From Actinopolyspora erythraea (lineage in GTDB: Bacteria > Actinomycetota > Actinomycetes > Mycobacteriales > Pseudonocardiaceae), in assembly GCF_002263515.1 (NCBI RefSeq), contig NZ_CP022752.1:1364001-1428000 (forward strand): 64,000 bases of DNA. The letters are read 5' to 3'. Below are positions 26,247 through 34,593 of the stretch, piece after piece. The stretch's first letter is position 1; every line of letters begins with the position of its first letter. The notes beneath the pieces are model-generated. The model had not been told where the DNA came from. It saw only the letters and a list, made by a program, of their open reading frames with translations, and ran no database searches. The position numbers and the translations under genes are program-made.

Positions 26247-28148
26247 GTGGCGGGACGAATCCGGGAAAGCGACATCGCCGAAGTACGCGAGAGCAACCGG
26301 ATCGACGATGTCGTCGGTGAGTACGTCGCGTTGCGCCGTTCCGGTGGTGACGCGTTCAAGGGGCTCTGCCCGTTCCACGACGAGAAGACCCCCTCCTTCA
26401 ACGTGCGAGCCAACCACGGCACTTTCCACTGCTTCGGGTGCGGTGAGGGTGGTGACGTCATCGCCTTCCTGATGAAGACCGAACACCTCGGCTTCGTCGA
26501 GGCGGTGGAACGCCTGGCCGACCGCGCCGGCGTGCGGCTGCGCTACGAGGACGGCAACCCGACGAGCCGTCGGGAACCCGGGACCCGCGCCCGGCTGGTG
26601 GAGGCCAACCGGCTCGCCGCGGCGTTCTACGCCGAGCGGTTGCGCTCGGAGGAGGCGCGGCAGGCGCGGGAGTTCCTCACCGAACGCGGTTTCGGGGAGG
26701 AGGCGGCCACCCGGTTCGGCTGTGGTTTCGCCCCCAGCGGCTGGGACAAGCTGACCAAGTACCTGCTGAACCAGGGGTTCGAGCCCGAGGAGCTCTACAA
26801 GGCGGGACTGTCCCGGGAGGGCAGGCACGGCCCCATGGACCGGTTCCACCGCAGGCTGCTCTGGCCGTTGAAGGACCTCGGCGGTGACGTGGTGGGGTTC
26901 GGAGCGCGCCGGATCTTCGACGACGACCCGATCGAGGCCAAGTACATCAACACCCCCGCCACGCCGGTCTTCAACAAGTCGCAGGTGCTGTTCGGCATCG
27001 ATCTGGCGAAACGCGAGATAGCCAAGCGCCACCAGACGGTGGTGGTGGAGGGCTACACCGACGTGATGGCCATGCACCTCGCCGGGGTTCCCACGGCGGT
27101 GGCCTCCTGCGGCACGGCGTTCGGTGACGAGCACATCGCGGTGCTGCGTCGGCTGATGATGGACGACGACACCTTCCGTGGTGAGGTCATCTACACCTTC
27201 GACGGCGACGAGGCGGGGCAGAACGCGGCGCTGAAGGCCTTCGACGGCGAGCAGCGCTTCGCGGCACAGACCTACGTCGCCATCACTCCGGGAGGCGACG
27301 ATCCCTGCGAACTGCGGCAGCGCCGGGGGGACGCGGCCGTGCGCGACCTGGTGGCCCGGCGGCGGCCGCTCTTCGAGTTCGCCATCCGCAGCCTGCTCGA
27401 CGGCTACGACCTGGACTCGGTGGACGGCCGGGTCGCCGCGCTCAAACGCACGGTGCCGCTGGTCGCGCGGATCAAGGACCCCGCGAGCAGGGACGGCTAC
27501 GCCGTGCAGCTGTCCGGCTGGACCGGCTGGAACGACGAGAACCAGGTGGTGCGGCGGGTACGGGAGTACTCCGGTGAGTCCGCCAACGGGAACCGCCGCG
27601 CAGCCAGGCAGCGGCGTGCCGACCGTGAGCCCGCCTCCGGTGAGGAGCAGCTGCCGCAACGGCCGCCGCGCCACGACCAGTTGCGCTGGTCCCAGCGGGA
27701 GTCGCTGAAGGCGGCGCTGCAGATGCCCGCCCTGGCGGGCCCGGTCTACGACTCGCTGCCGGAGGAGGCCTTCACCGAGCCGGGGTATGCCAAGCTCCAC
27801 ACCGCCCTGCTCAAGGCCGGTGGGACCCAGTCCGGACTCGCCGGCTCCACCCTGGTGGAGGCGGTGCGGGAGCAGTGCCCGGACGAACCGTCCACCAGAC
27901 TGCTCTCCCAACTCGCGGTGGAGACGCCGGACACCAAGTCCGAACAGGACCACCGCTACGTCGGTGGTGTCCTCGCCCGGCTGCGCGAGCGGATGGTGGC
28001 GCGGCAGATCGACGAGATCAAGTCGCGGGTACAGCGGTTGTCCCCGCTGGACGACGCCGAGGAGTACCACGCCCTGTTCGGGGATCTGGTGGCGCTGGAG
28101 CAGTACCACAGGTCGTTGCAGCAGCAGGCCGCGGACGGTGTCGTATGA
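26247..28148 (+). CDS. dnaG: DNA primase DnaG
   Basis: 633 residues. CHC2 zinc domain (CPFHDEKTPSFNV...FHCFGCGEGGD, about 43-78), catalytic core with the TOPRIM motifs VVVVEGYTDVMAMH (about 263-276) and YTFDGDEAG (about 317-325), and a C-terminal DnaB-binding helical region. Synthesises RNA primers for replication. The GTG at 26247 is preceded by TAGACT at 26235-26240, exactly 6 nt before it, with no Shine-Dalgarno, so the mRNA is probably leaderless. Stop overlaps the next ATG (ATGA). Confidence 0.97.
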   Translation: MAGRIRESDIAEVRESNRIDDVVGEYVALRRSGGDAFKGLCPFHDEKTPSFNVRANHGTFHCFGCGEGGDVIAFLMKTEHLGFVEAVERLADRAGVRLRYEDGNPTSRREPGTRARLVEANRLAAAFYAERLRSEEARQAREFLTERGFGEEAATRFGCGFAPSGWDKLTKYLLNQGFEPEELYKAGLSREGRHGPMDRFHRRLLWPLKDLGGDVVGFGARRIFDDDPIEAKYINTPATPVFNKSQVLFGIDLAKREIAKRHQTVVVEGYTDVMAMHLAGVPTAVASCGTAFGDEHIAVLRRLMMDDDTFRGEVIYTFDGDEAGQNAALKAFDGEQRFAAQTYVAITPGGDDPCELRQRRGDAAVRDLVARRRPLFEFAIRSLLDGYDLDSVDGRVAALKRTVPLVARIKDPASRDGYAVQLSGWTGWNDENQVVRRVREYSGESANGNRRAARQRRADREPASGEEQLPQRPPRHDQLRWSQRESLKAALQMPALAGPVYDSLPEEAFTEPGYAKLHTALLKAGGTQSGLAGSTLVEAVREQCPDEPSTRLLSQLAVETPDTKSEQDHRYVGGVLARLRERMVARQIDEIKSRVQRLSPLDDAEEYHALFGDLVALEQYHRSLQQQAADGVV

Positions 28149-28693
28149 TTTCGCTGTTCAGGAGGGTGCGCGCGTTGTTGACCGGGGAGCGCGAGCTGCC
28201 CGGGGACTTCGGCGGCGTGCTCGGGGACGAGGAACGGGTGCTGGCCACGGCCACGGGAGCCGAGGGGCCGTTGGTGGCCACCAACCTGGGGCTGTGGGTG
28301 CCGGACGAGTCGGGTGCGCGGCGTGTCGGCTGGCACCTGCTGAGCAAGGTGCGGTGGCAGGACGGGCTTCTCGGGCTCGTCGAGGCCGAGGAGTGGTGGT
28401 GGGTCGAGGGGGCGGTGCTGCTCCGGGACCGGCCGCGCCGGGATTACCGGTTGAGCGCGGCGGGCAAACTGCCCGACGTGGTGCACAGTCGGGTGACCCG
28501 CTCCATCCGCTCCACCCAGCACCGCGAGCTGCCCTCCGTGGGAGGGGCGCGTTTCGTGCGCCGCAGGGTTCCGGGGCGCGACGGTACGGTGCTGCAGGTC
28601 AGAGCGGACGCCGGCACCGACGAGGCGGCACTGGCCGAGTACACCCGGGAAGTGGCCCGGCGGTTGGAGCGGGCGGCCGAGACGGGCGAGTGA
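28145..28693 (+). CDS. Conserved hypothetical protein coupled to dnaG
   Basis: 182 residues, ATGA overlap with dnaG. Soluble, with sequence such as ERVLATATGAEGPLVATNLGLWVPD and WHLLSKVRWQDGLLGLVEAEEWW that suggests a PH-like beta-barrel followed by a C-terminal helix. No catalytic motif. Related proteins follow dnaG in other Pseudonocardiales as far as I recall; function unknown. Confidence 0.75.
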   Translation: MISLFRRVRALLTGERELPGDFGGVLGDEERVLATATGAEGPLVATNLGLWVPDESGARRVGWHLLSKVRWQDGLLGLVEAEEWWWVEGAVLLRDRPRRDYRLSAAGKLPDVVHSRVTRSIRSTQHRELPSVGGARFVRRRVPGRDGTVLQVRADAGTDEAALAEYTREVARRLERAAETGE

Positions 28694-28733
28694 GCCCACG
28701 ATTCGGTGTTTCGCGCGAGAAGCCCCGAAAGAT

Positions 28734-28751
28734 ACAGTACGTGCGTACTGT
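28734..28751. promoter_or_regulatory. 18-bp palindromic operator upstream of the methyltransferase gene
   Basis: ACAGTACG-TG-CGTACTGT is a perfect 8-2-8 inverted repeat 21 nt before the methyltransferase ATG. The sequence and symmetry are typical of TetR-family operators. No TetR gene is adjacent, so the regulator would act from elsewhere. Confidence 0.6.
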
Positions 28752-28772
28752 TTTCGTTCGAGGTGGGGCGCG

Positions 28773-29534
28773 ATGTGGGACCCGGAGACCTACCTGGCCT
28801 TCGCCGAGCAGCGTGAGCGCCCGATGCGCGACCTGCTCGCCAGGATGAGCCCGGTGAGGGCGAGGCGGGTGGTCGATCTGGGGTGCGGCGCGGGGAACCT
28901 CACGCCGTTGCTGCGCGGGAGGTGGCCGGACGCCGAGGTGGAGGCGCTGGACTCCTCGCCGGAGATGGTCCGTGCCGCCGTGGCGGCCGGTGTGCCCGCC
29001 GAGGTCGCCGACGTGCGGGACTGGTCGCCGAGGGCGGACACCGACGTGGTCGCCTGCAACGCGGTGCTGCACTGGGTTCCCGGCCATCTCGAACTGCTCC
29101 GGGGCTGGCTGCCCGCGCTGCCCTCGGGGGCGTGCTTCGGGGCGCAGCTGCCGGGCAACTTCGAGGCTCCGGCGCACCGCGCCCTCCACGAGCTCGTCGC
29201 GGAGCCGCGCTGGCGGGCCGAGCTCGGTGATGTGCCGCGCGATCCCGACCGGGTCGCCTCGCCGGGGGAGTACGCGGCGGCCCTCGCCGACCTCGAAGTG
29301 GAGCTCGACGTGTGGGAGACCACCTACCTGCACCGGCTGCGGGGCGAGGACCCGGTGCTGGCCTGGTTGGCCGGGACCGCGCTGCGTCCCGTGCGGGACC
29401 TGCTCGACGAGGCCGGTTGGCAGCGCTTCCTCGGCGAGCTGGCTCCCAGGCTGCGGAGTGCGTATCCGCCCCGCGCCGACGGGTCAACCTGGTTCCCCTT
29501 CCGGCGGATCTTCCTCGTCGCCCATCGGCATTGA
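28773..29534 (+). CDS. tam: Trans-aconitate 2-methyltransferase-like SAM enzyme
   Basis: 253 residues. Class I SAM-methyltransferase: VVDLGCGAGNLTPLL (motif I), VEALDSSPEMV (acidic loop), CNAVLHWVPGH (post II), and WDPETYLAFAEQRERPMRDLLAR at the N-terminus as in Tam. Tam methylates trans-aconitate, an inhibitor of aconitase. ATG with GAGGTGGGG 6-14 nt upstream. A palindrome sits at the expected promoter. Assignment to Tam over a generic methyltransferase rests on the overall pattern (for example QLPGNFEAPAH). Confidence 0.82.
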   Translation: MWDPETYLAFAEQRERPMRDLLARMSPVRARRVVDLGCGAGNLTPLLRGRWPDAEVEALDSSPEMVRAAVAAGVPAEVADVRDWSPRADTDVVACNAVLHWVPGHLELLRGWLPALPSGACFGAQLPGNFEAPAHRALHELVAEPRWRAELGDVPRDPDRVASPGEYAAALADLEVELDVWETTYLHRLRGEDPVLAWLAGTALRPVRDLLDEAGWQRFLGELAPRLRSAYPPRADGSTWFPFRRIFLVAHRH

Positions 29535-29643
29535 GGTCGTGAACAGGTGTTTTCTCCGCAGGGGAGGGGGGGTGTTCGAGGATCTCACGGCGTGCGCTAG
29601 AGTAGATGCTGTCAGCGCGGGGCGCTGCGGAAAAACGAAACAT

Positions 29644-29715
<72 letters not shown>

Positions 29716-29719
29716 CTTC

Positions 29720-29746
29720 AGCCCAGGTCACGGACCTGGGCTTTTT
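29720..29746 (+). terminator. Rho-independent terminator of tRNA-Asn
   Basis: AGCCCAGGT (29720-29728) pairs with ACCTGGGCT (29734-29742), 5-nt loop, followed by TTTT. Starts 4 nt after the tRNA. Confidence 0.9.
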
Positions 29747-30424
29747 CGTGGTTGTATCGACCCCCGCGAAGTCCCCCTGAACGTTTCCGGCGTCGTCGGC
29801 GGACGTGGCTTCCCAGCGGCGCCGCTGTGAGGTGGATCACGTGGGAACGTCCGAAGTGCACGTTCCGGGGTTCGGTCTCCGCGCGTGCCCGGTGGGTCCG
29901 CCGCTTCCCGGGCGGGCGGTTCCGGTTCCTCCGGCTGGTCGTGGCCGCCTTGCGGAAGAAAGGTGACCTGAACCACTCGAGGTCGCCGTTGTCGAGTGCT
30001 CGCCGAAGAGGGTGGCCCGCATCGGTGAGATCGTTTTCCCGCGCGACCGGTGCGTGGGAAAGCACCGGGAAGAAAGGCACGGTACCACTGGGACCGGAAT
30101 GAGTGGGGCTCGGGGCTTGCCGGAACAGCCGTAGGACAGTGGTGCGCGGAATCTCGTCGTGGAGCGCGAACACGGTCGTGATGGTTGCTGTCGTCGGCAG
30201 TGGTGGTCTGTCGGTCTGCGGTCGTGTCGTAGCTGCTGCCGCCCTGGCGAGTACTGAGTCTGGGCGACGTCCGGTACGTGTCCGCGTTCGGGAAAACCAC
30301 GAGGGCCACACCCCACGCATGCACAAGATCGCGGAAAGTTCGCACGGTGCGTTGCACTGGGGGCTTTCGTGGATTCGTCCGTGAACCGCGCAACCAGGCC
30401 GTCCGGATCGTGTAGGGAGCCGCC
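29747..30424. other. Gene-poor stretch between tRNA-Asn and the CYTH gene
   Basis: About 680 bp. A minus-strand frame stays open across most of it and into the CYTH gene, but it has no ribosome site, no domain and shadow-like composition. Parts (about 30100-30400) are less GC-rich than the flanks. Nothing assignable. Confidence 0.45.
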
Positions 30425-31000
30425 GTGGCTGTGGAGGCCGAACTGAAGGCACGCGTTCGTCACCCCGAGGCGGTGCGCGAGCGCCTGGTCTCGCGTGCCG
30501 CCGAACACGTGCAGGTCTACTGGGACCGCTACTTCGACCGACCGAGCGGGGAGCTGACCGATCAGGGCTACGAGGTGCGGCTGCGAACCGTGGAGGACGA
30601 GCGCTCCTCGACAACCGTGCTGACCTTCAAAGAGCCCGCCGTGCACATCAGCGGCTCCAAGCCCGAGCACGAGACCACCGTCGCCGACGGGCAGGCCGTG
30701 GCGGCGTTGTTGACCGGTCTCGGACTGACCGAACGCATCGCCTTCAGCAAGCACTGCCGCAACTACCGCCTCACCGAGAACGGCTACGAGCTGCTCGCGA
30801 CCCTGGTCCACGTCCCCGAACTGGAGGGGACCTTCCTCGAAGTCGAAACCCGGGTCGATCGCACCGAGGAGGTCCCGGCCGGACTGGCGGTGGTCCGCAC
30901 GGTACTGACCTCGCTGGAGCTCACCGAGGATGATCTGACCACCGAGCAGTACACCGCGGCGGTGGCCGCGCACCGGTTCCGGACGACCAACGCCGAGTGA
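30425..31000 (+). CDS. CYTH domain protein (class IV adenylate cyclase-like)
   Basis: 191 residues. The N-terminal EAELKA is the ExExK signature of the CYTH/triphosphate tunnel fold, followed by charged residues on alternating strands: YFDRP, YEVRLRT, VLTFKEP, YRL, FLEVETRVD. Members include class IV (CyaB) adenylate cyclases and thiamine- or tri-phosphatases; the substrate cannot be decided. GTG start with GGGAGCC 6-12 nt upstream. Monocistronic, followed by a hairpin. Confidence 0.85.
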   Translation: MAVEAELKARVRHPEAVRERLVSRAAEHVQVYWDRYFDRPSGELTDQGYEVRLRTVEDERSSTTVLTFKEPAVHISGSKPEHETTVADGQAVAALLTGLGLTERIAFSKHCRNYRLTENGYELLATLVHVPELEGTFLEVETRVDRTEEVPAGLAVVRTVLTSLELTEDDLTTEQYTAAVAAHRFRTTNAE

Positions 31001-31008
31001 CCTCGCTC

Positions 31009-31030
31009 AAGCCCCCGGTGCCGGGGGTTT
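31009..31030 (+). terminator. GC-rich hairpin after the CYTH gene
   Basis: CCCCCGG (31012-31018) pairs with CCGGGGG (31021-31027), flanked by AAG and TTT, 11 nt after the CYTH stop. It may be a terminator, or the right-end hairpin of an IS200/IS605-type remnant (see findings). Confidence 0.5.
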
Positions 31031-31189
31031 GATGCGCGGGAGGAACCACCCCGCCACGTTCTTGCCCACCGAAGTATGGGCGCGAGCGTTCACAGGGGCA
31101 TTTCCTCCCGGCTGGGACGCCGGGATGACCGTAACCCAGCCACTTCGCGGTGGCGCGCGGTGCGGTCGTAGTGCGGGGCTGTTCGTTGG

Positions 31190-31513
31190 TCAGCGTTGAA
31201 CAGGGGTCTGGTAAGGGGCCTTGGTCTGTTGCGGGTCGCCACCTCTGCTGGTGTTGGTGGCCAGCGCGGAGAGGATGACGAGTCCGACCACTGTGATGGC
31301 CGCCCCGAGTATCTGGGTGACCCGAGCCAGTCCCGGATCCCGACGTCTCACCAGGAATCCCGCGCCGAGCAGGACGAGTCCGAGCAGCAGGGGTGCGTAT
31401 CCGAAGAAGATCGATACCCAGAACACCAGCCCGACGAGGACCGTGAACGATATGTACCGAAACGCGACGGCCTTGTCGCTTCGATGAGGTGTGTCAGGCT
31501 TCGTGCTCGTCAT
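31190..31513 (-). CDS. Small two-TM membrane protein, unknown function
   Basis: 107 residues. Hydrophobic segments at about 20-53 (FTVLVGLVFWVSIFFGY then APLLLGLVLLGAGFLV) and 66-88 (VTQILGAAITVVGLVILSAL); a polar tail with GGDPQQTKAPYQTP. ATG 31513 is preferred to an in-frame start at 31579 because GAGGAA lies 6-11 nt upstream. I do not recognise the family. Confidence 0.68.
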   Translation of the reverse strand: MTSTKPDTPHRSDKAVAFRYISFTVLVGLVFWVSIFFGYAPLLLGLVLLGAGFLVRRRDPGLARVTQILGAAITVVGLVILSALATNTSRGGDPQQTKAPYQTPVQR

Positions 31514-32742
31514 CGGTTCCTCGTCCCCTCGGCTCGATGCGGGTCGGCCCGATATCTCCCAGTATGCCTCGTAGCTCACCAGTAGAGTTAATTCTTCTTG
31601 CTGTCGTTTCCCGGAAACACGTTAGACCTTCTCGTCAGCCGGTATTGGTGAAGTAATTCAGTTTCGTGCGGGGCGAATCGGCCGGGTGTCGCGCGGGAGA
31701 AATTGCTTCTTCCGGTGGTGTGCGGGAACAGTATTCGCTGGTAGCACGAACGTCGTACCCCGGCGCGACCTCTGGCACGGTCGCTCGCGGGGTTTCTCGG
31801 AAGAAACCAGAACGGACGGTTCCCCGCTCGCGGGGCGCATCGGGGTTGGTGAGTTCGGCACGGGGCCGGTGTGCTCACGCACTGCCCGACTCTCCTCCGC
31901 CGAGGATGGAGGGACGGACAGCTATGAGGCGCCGTGGTGGCCGGAACCGCTTAGTGGCAGCTGTCGTGGTGGTCGCTGATCCCTTCGGTGCTCGGCTCCG
32001 CGAGGCTCTCCTCGTACTCGGCGGTGGGGCACGCGGTTGGCGATGGGGCGGCTTCGGTGGACCGCTACCGATGGGTGCGGTGGTCTCACGCCTTCACGTG
32101 GTTCACCCGGGCGAGGTCGGGTCCGTTCCGCTCGGGAGTCTCGGCGGCGCACTTGCCCGGGATTCGACGTTCCCAGCGCTCCGATCCGCCCCGAGGATCC
32201 GAGCTGGGGCGGTCTGTGCCTCCGGCCTGATCGGCGTTTCCGGTCCGGTTGATCGAAAGACCGCTGGCTCGGGAGCTGTTCGGGCGGGAGGTGTCCGCGA
32301 AGGTCGAGCCCGGTCGGCTGGGCGTCGTCCGGCTCTTCGGATCGCTCGACGTCCTCGAGAGGTCCGATCACGCCGGGTATGATGAGGGTGGAAACCGGTG
32401 ATCGAGGCTCGGGGTCGGCTCGCCGCGCAGTGTGCGAGGTGATGGGGCCCGTTTCGAGTCGAAACCGACATTTTCACTCGATGGGGTGTATTGGTGTCGG
32501 AACGGTCAGACTCCGGTAACGATCCATGCTCCGTTGGCGATCAGCAGGGTGCACGGGAAACGCTGCGATCGGTGTTCTCGCAGCGCAGAGCTTTGTCGTG
32601 CGATCATGGCCGATTTTCGGCCGGGGGTAGGCTGGAAGCCGCGATCGATTTCGTTGCCGCTGTTACACAACGCGGTTCCGCCGCTCTTCGTCCCCGGAGT
32701 GGCGGAATATGACAGGGGATCGCAGAGGACGGGGGAGATATC
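31514..32742. other. Gene desert of about 1.2 kb
   Basis: No frame here shows a ribosome site, a domain or a signal/TM segment. Composition is mixed, with lower-GC patches at 31580-31740 and 32460-32640. It may hold decayed genes; nothing can be named. Confidence 0.45.
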
Positions 32743-32955
32743 ATGTCCGCACCTGGTATCGGTAAGGATCCTAGGCAGCTGTCAGTGCCGGACTTCTCGG
32801 CGGTGACCCGGCTGCCCAAACCGTTGAAGGCGATGGTTTACCTGGTAATGCTGGCAGTGCTGACCGTCGCGGGAGTCGGTGCGCTGCTGGCGAGCATCGT
32901 CGTGGTCGGTCAGCTGACCGGATCGTTCGACATCGCGACCTTCATGGGTCGCTGA
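32743..32955 (+). CDS. Small single-TM membrane protein (70 aa)
   Basis: 70 residues with one strong TM segment (about 30-60: MVYLVMLAVLTVAGVGALLASIVVVG). N-terminal part polar with KDPRQLSVPDFSAVTRLPKPLKA. ATG with GGGGGAG 7-13 nt upstream and a strong terminator after it, so it is a genuine single-gene unit. Function unknown. Confidence 0.72.
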   Translation: MSAPGIGKDPRQLSVPDFSAVTRLPKPLKAMVYLVMLAVLTVAGVGALLASIVVVGQLTGSFDIATFMGR

Positions 32956-32980
32956 GGCGAGTCAGTTCTTCGGAATCGCG

Positions 32981-33015
32981 GGCTCGGTGCGCCGGGGTGG
33001 TGCGCCGAGCCTTTT
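32981..33015 (+). terminator. Rho-independent terminator
   Basis: A 13-bp stem (GGCTCGGTGCGCC with GGTGCGCCGAGCC, two G-T pairs) around a 5-nt loop, followed by TTTT, 26 nt after the 70-aa membrane protein gene. Confidence 0.85.
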
Positions 33016-33094
33016 CGCGTCGGAAGGTACCGCGCGGCTGCCCCGGCGGTCATACTGGGCGAAGCGAGCGGTATGATCGGCCAAGTCAGCCACA

Positions 33095-33169
33095 GGGGCG
33101 GTAGCTCAGCAGGTCAGAGCAGCGAACTCATAATTCGTCTTGTCGTGGGTTCAAGTCCCACCCGTCCCA
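33095..33169 (+). tRNA. tRNA-Met (CAT), elongator type
   Basis: 75-nt cloverleaf: acceptor GGGGCGG/CCGTCCC (fully paired 1-72, so not the initiator), anticodon stem GCGAA/TTCGT around CAT, T-arm GTGGG-TTCAAGT-CCCAC, discriminator A. CCA not encoded. A tRNA-Ile2 with lysidine-modified CAT cannot be excluded. Its last 20 nt form one end of the att-like direct repeat. Confidence 0.93.
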
Positions 33170-33171
33170 CC
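33150..33171 (+). repeat. att-like direct repeat, tRNA copy (attL)
   Basis: T-loop and 3' acceptor of tRNA-Met; matches 36271-36292 at 21 of 22 positions (mismatch G/C at the sixth base). Confidence 0.72.
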
Positions 33172-33183
33172 CTCCTACCAGGG

Positions 33184-33214
33184 GAAATCCGCCCGGCTCA
33201 GCCGGGCGGATTTC
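33184..33214 (+). terminator. Strong hairpin after tRNA-Met
   Basis: A 15-bp perfect stem GAAATCCGCCCGGCT / AGCCGGGCGGATTTC with minimal loop, 14 nt after the tRNA; the descending arm ends in ATTTC. Acts as a terminator for the tRNA transcript; it lies just inside the element boundary. Confidence 0.8.
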
Positions 33215-33392
33215 TCGCGGGCGGCAAACGGGCAGTAACCCCGCCACGACGGGCAGCAAACGTCCGCTCGCGAACGACAGTTGTCTTGTAGTAGTAGCCG
33301 CCTCGCCTTGCCTCATCGTTCGACCCTCCCAGGCACCCAGAGGTCCCCTGACCCAGACGGGAACAGGGACCTCGATCGTTGAGGGGCAGGGC

Positions 33393-33590
33393 GTGACTGA
33401 TGGATCTTGTGGCCGTTGGTCGGGCGTGTCGTATGGTGAGTTGGCGGACCAGGAGTGGGCACTGTTGGAACCGCTGTTGCCGCAGGTGCAGCCACAGCGG
33501 GGTGGCCGGTGGCGGGACCATCGGCAGGTCGTGGAGGGCATGGTCTTCAAAGAGCGCACCAGTTGCCCGTGGCGGGAGCTGCCCGAGTAG
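33393..33590 (+). pseudogene. IS5-family transposase, N-terminal fragment
   Basis: 65 codons. GELADQEWALLEPLLPQVQPQRGGRWRDHRQ followed by MVFKERTSCPWRELPE is the N-terminal DUF4096-type domain of IS5-family (IS1647-like) transposases. The sequence stops at the E of RELPE where intact proteins continue with the catalytic DDE domain (normally 250 or more residues). A stop TAG at 33588 abuts an unrelated minus-strand phage-like gene, so the 3' part was lost by deletion or recombination. Confidence 0.8.
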
Positions 33591-34126
33591 GCCCCTCCAC
33601 GTAGTGATCGAGGACGAGTTCCACGGTGTCCGCGTGGGTCGAGCGGACCCACACCGACCCTGTGACGGTCTCGCCCGACAGCACCGGGGCGGGACGGTGG
33701 TGGTTGATCCGCAGCGCGTCGCCCGTGACCCACTCGGCCCACTCCACACTGCGACTGGCTGGTGGTGTCTGAGACGGCCACAGGTTCGACCCGGCGAGGT
33801 ATCCGCCTCGGCCTCGATGCTGCGGGCGTATACGTAGCCGTACCTCAGCGACGCCCCGCTCCGGGACAGCCGGTTGAGCCGGTAGCCCGGTAGCAAGAAC
33901 CGCAACGGCCCCGGCACATGCCGGTCGGCCACCGCTTCGAGGTACTCGGCCCCGACGCCGGACAGCCACGTCCACGAGAACGCGAATGAGCCGGTCGAAC
34001 CGAGATAATCCACCGTCGTCGGCGCCGGTTCCGCTGTCGCCGAGCCCCAGCGAGCAGAGGAAGGGGACGGCCGTCGGCGCGGTAGCCGAGGAGCGCGCCG
34101 GAGTGAGTGGGCAGAGTGTCGTGCAC
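33590..34126 (-). pseudogene. Phage tail/structural-like gene, frameshifted
   Basis: Three consecutive minus-strand frames carry pieces of one protein: ALLGYRADGRPLPLLAG (frame from 34126), then SFAFSWTWLSGVGAEYLE...LLPGYRLNRLS (from 34013), then SVEWAEWVTGDALRI...VLDHYVEG (from about 33797 to 33600). GYRADGRP-I/L-P is a common opening of actinophage structural proteins. At least two frameshifts separate the pieces and the 3' end joins the transposase fragment. Not translatable as one product. Confidence 0.6.
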
Positions 34127-34593
34127 CTGGCGTTCGCTCGTTCGCGCTTCCTTCCTATGTGGTTGGGGCGGGGAACTTGAGGACGGTTGTCGCTCTTCAG
34201 CGCTTCTCTCCCAAGAGAAGATGCTTTGCCGATTAGTGATTGATGAAATTTTGTCAGCCGTTGCTCAACAAACTAGAAGCAAAACCGCCGATCGGTCTAG
34301 CTGTCTTGTAGTTAATGTCACGAAAACTAGACTGAATGATTGATGCGGGGTTTCGCGGTTGACTCGGTCGAAAAAGCCCAGAATCCTAAAGAAGGCAGTT
34401 TCTCCGACTAGTGCCAAGGATGGACTGAGTGTACGGCAATTTTTGCCCGTTGGTGATTACGTCAGTGACAGATGTAGTCATGGTGCATGCACTCGGTTTT
34501 GGGCTAAGAGCTGCTCCTTTTGTGTCCGTGTCCTTTTGGTCTGAGTGATCATTCTAGCCGGGTAGTTCATTGCATGGCAATTTAGGAGCGAAA
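34127..34593. other. AT-rich stretch inside the element
   Basis: From about 34190 to 34590 the DNA is visibly AT-richer than anything else in the window (runs such as GATGAAATTTTGTCAGC). No domain-bearing ORF. It probably contains the promoter of the following secreted-protein gene and marks foreign DNA. Confidence 0.5.

Noticed and set aside
25773..28109. 778-codon open frame antisense to dnaG
   Set aside because: Mirror of dnaG codon bias; overlaps dnaG along its whole length and has no recognisable motif.
29718..30614. Minus-strand 298-codon frame between tRNA-Asn and the CYTH gene
   Set aside because: It runs into the tRNA terminator and into the CYTH gene, with no start signal or domain; left as non-coding.
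33198..34013. Single 271-codon minus-strand gene
   Set aside because: Only its first third resembles phage protein; the matching continuation is in another frame, so it is part of a frameshifted pseudogene.
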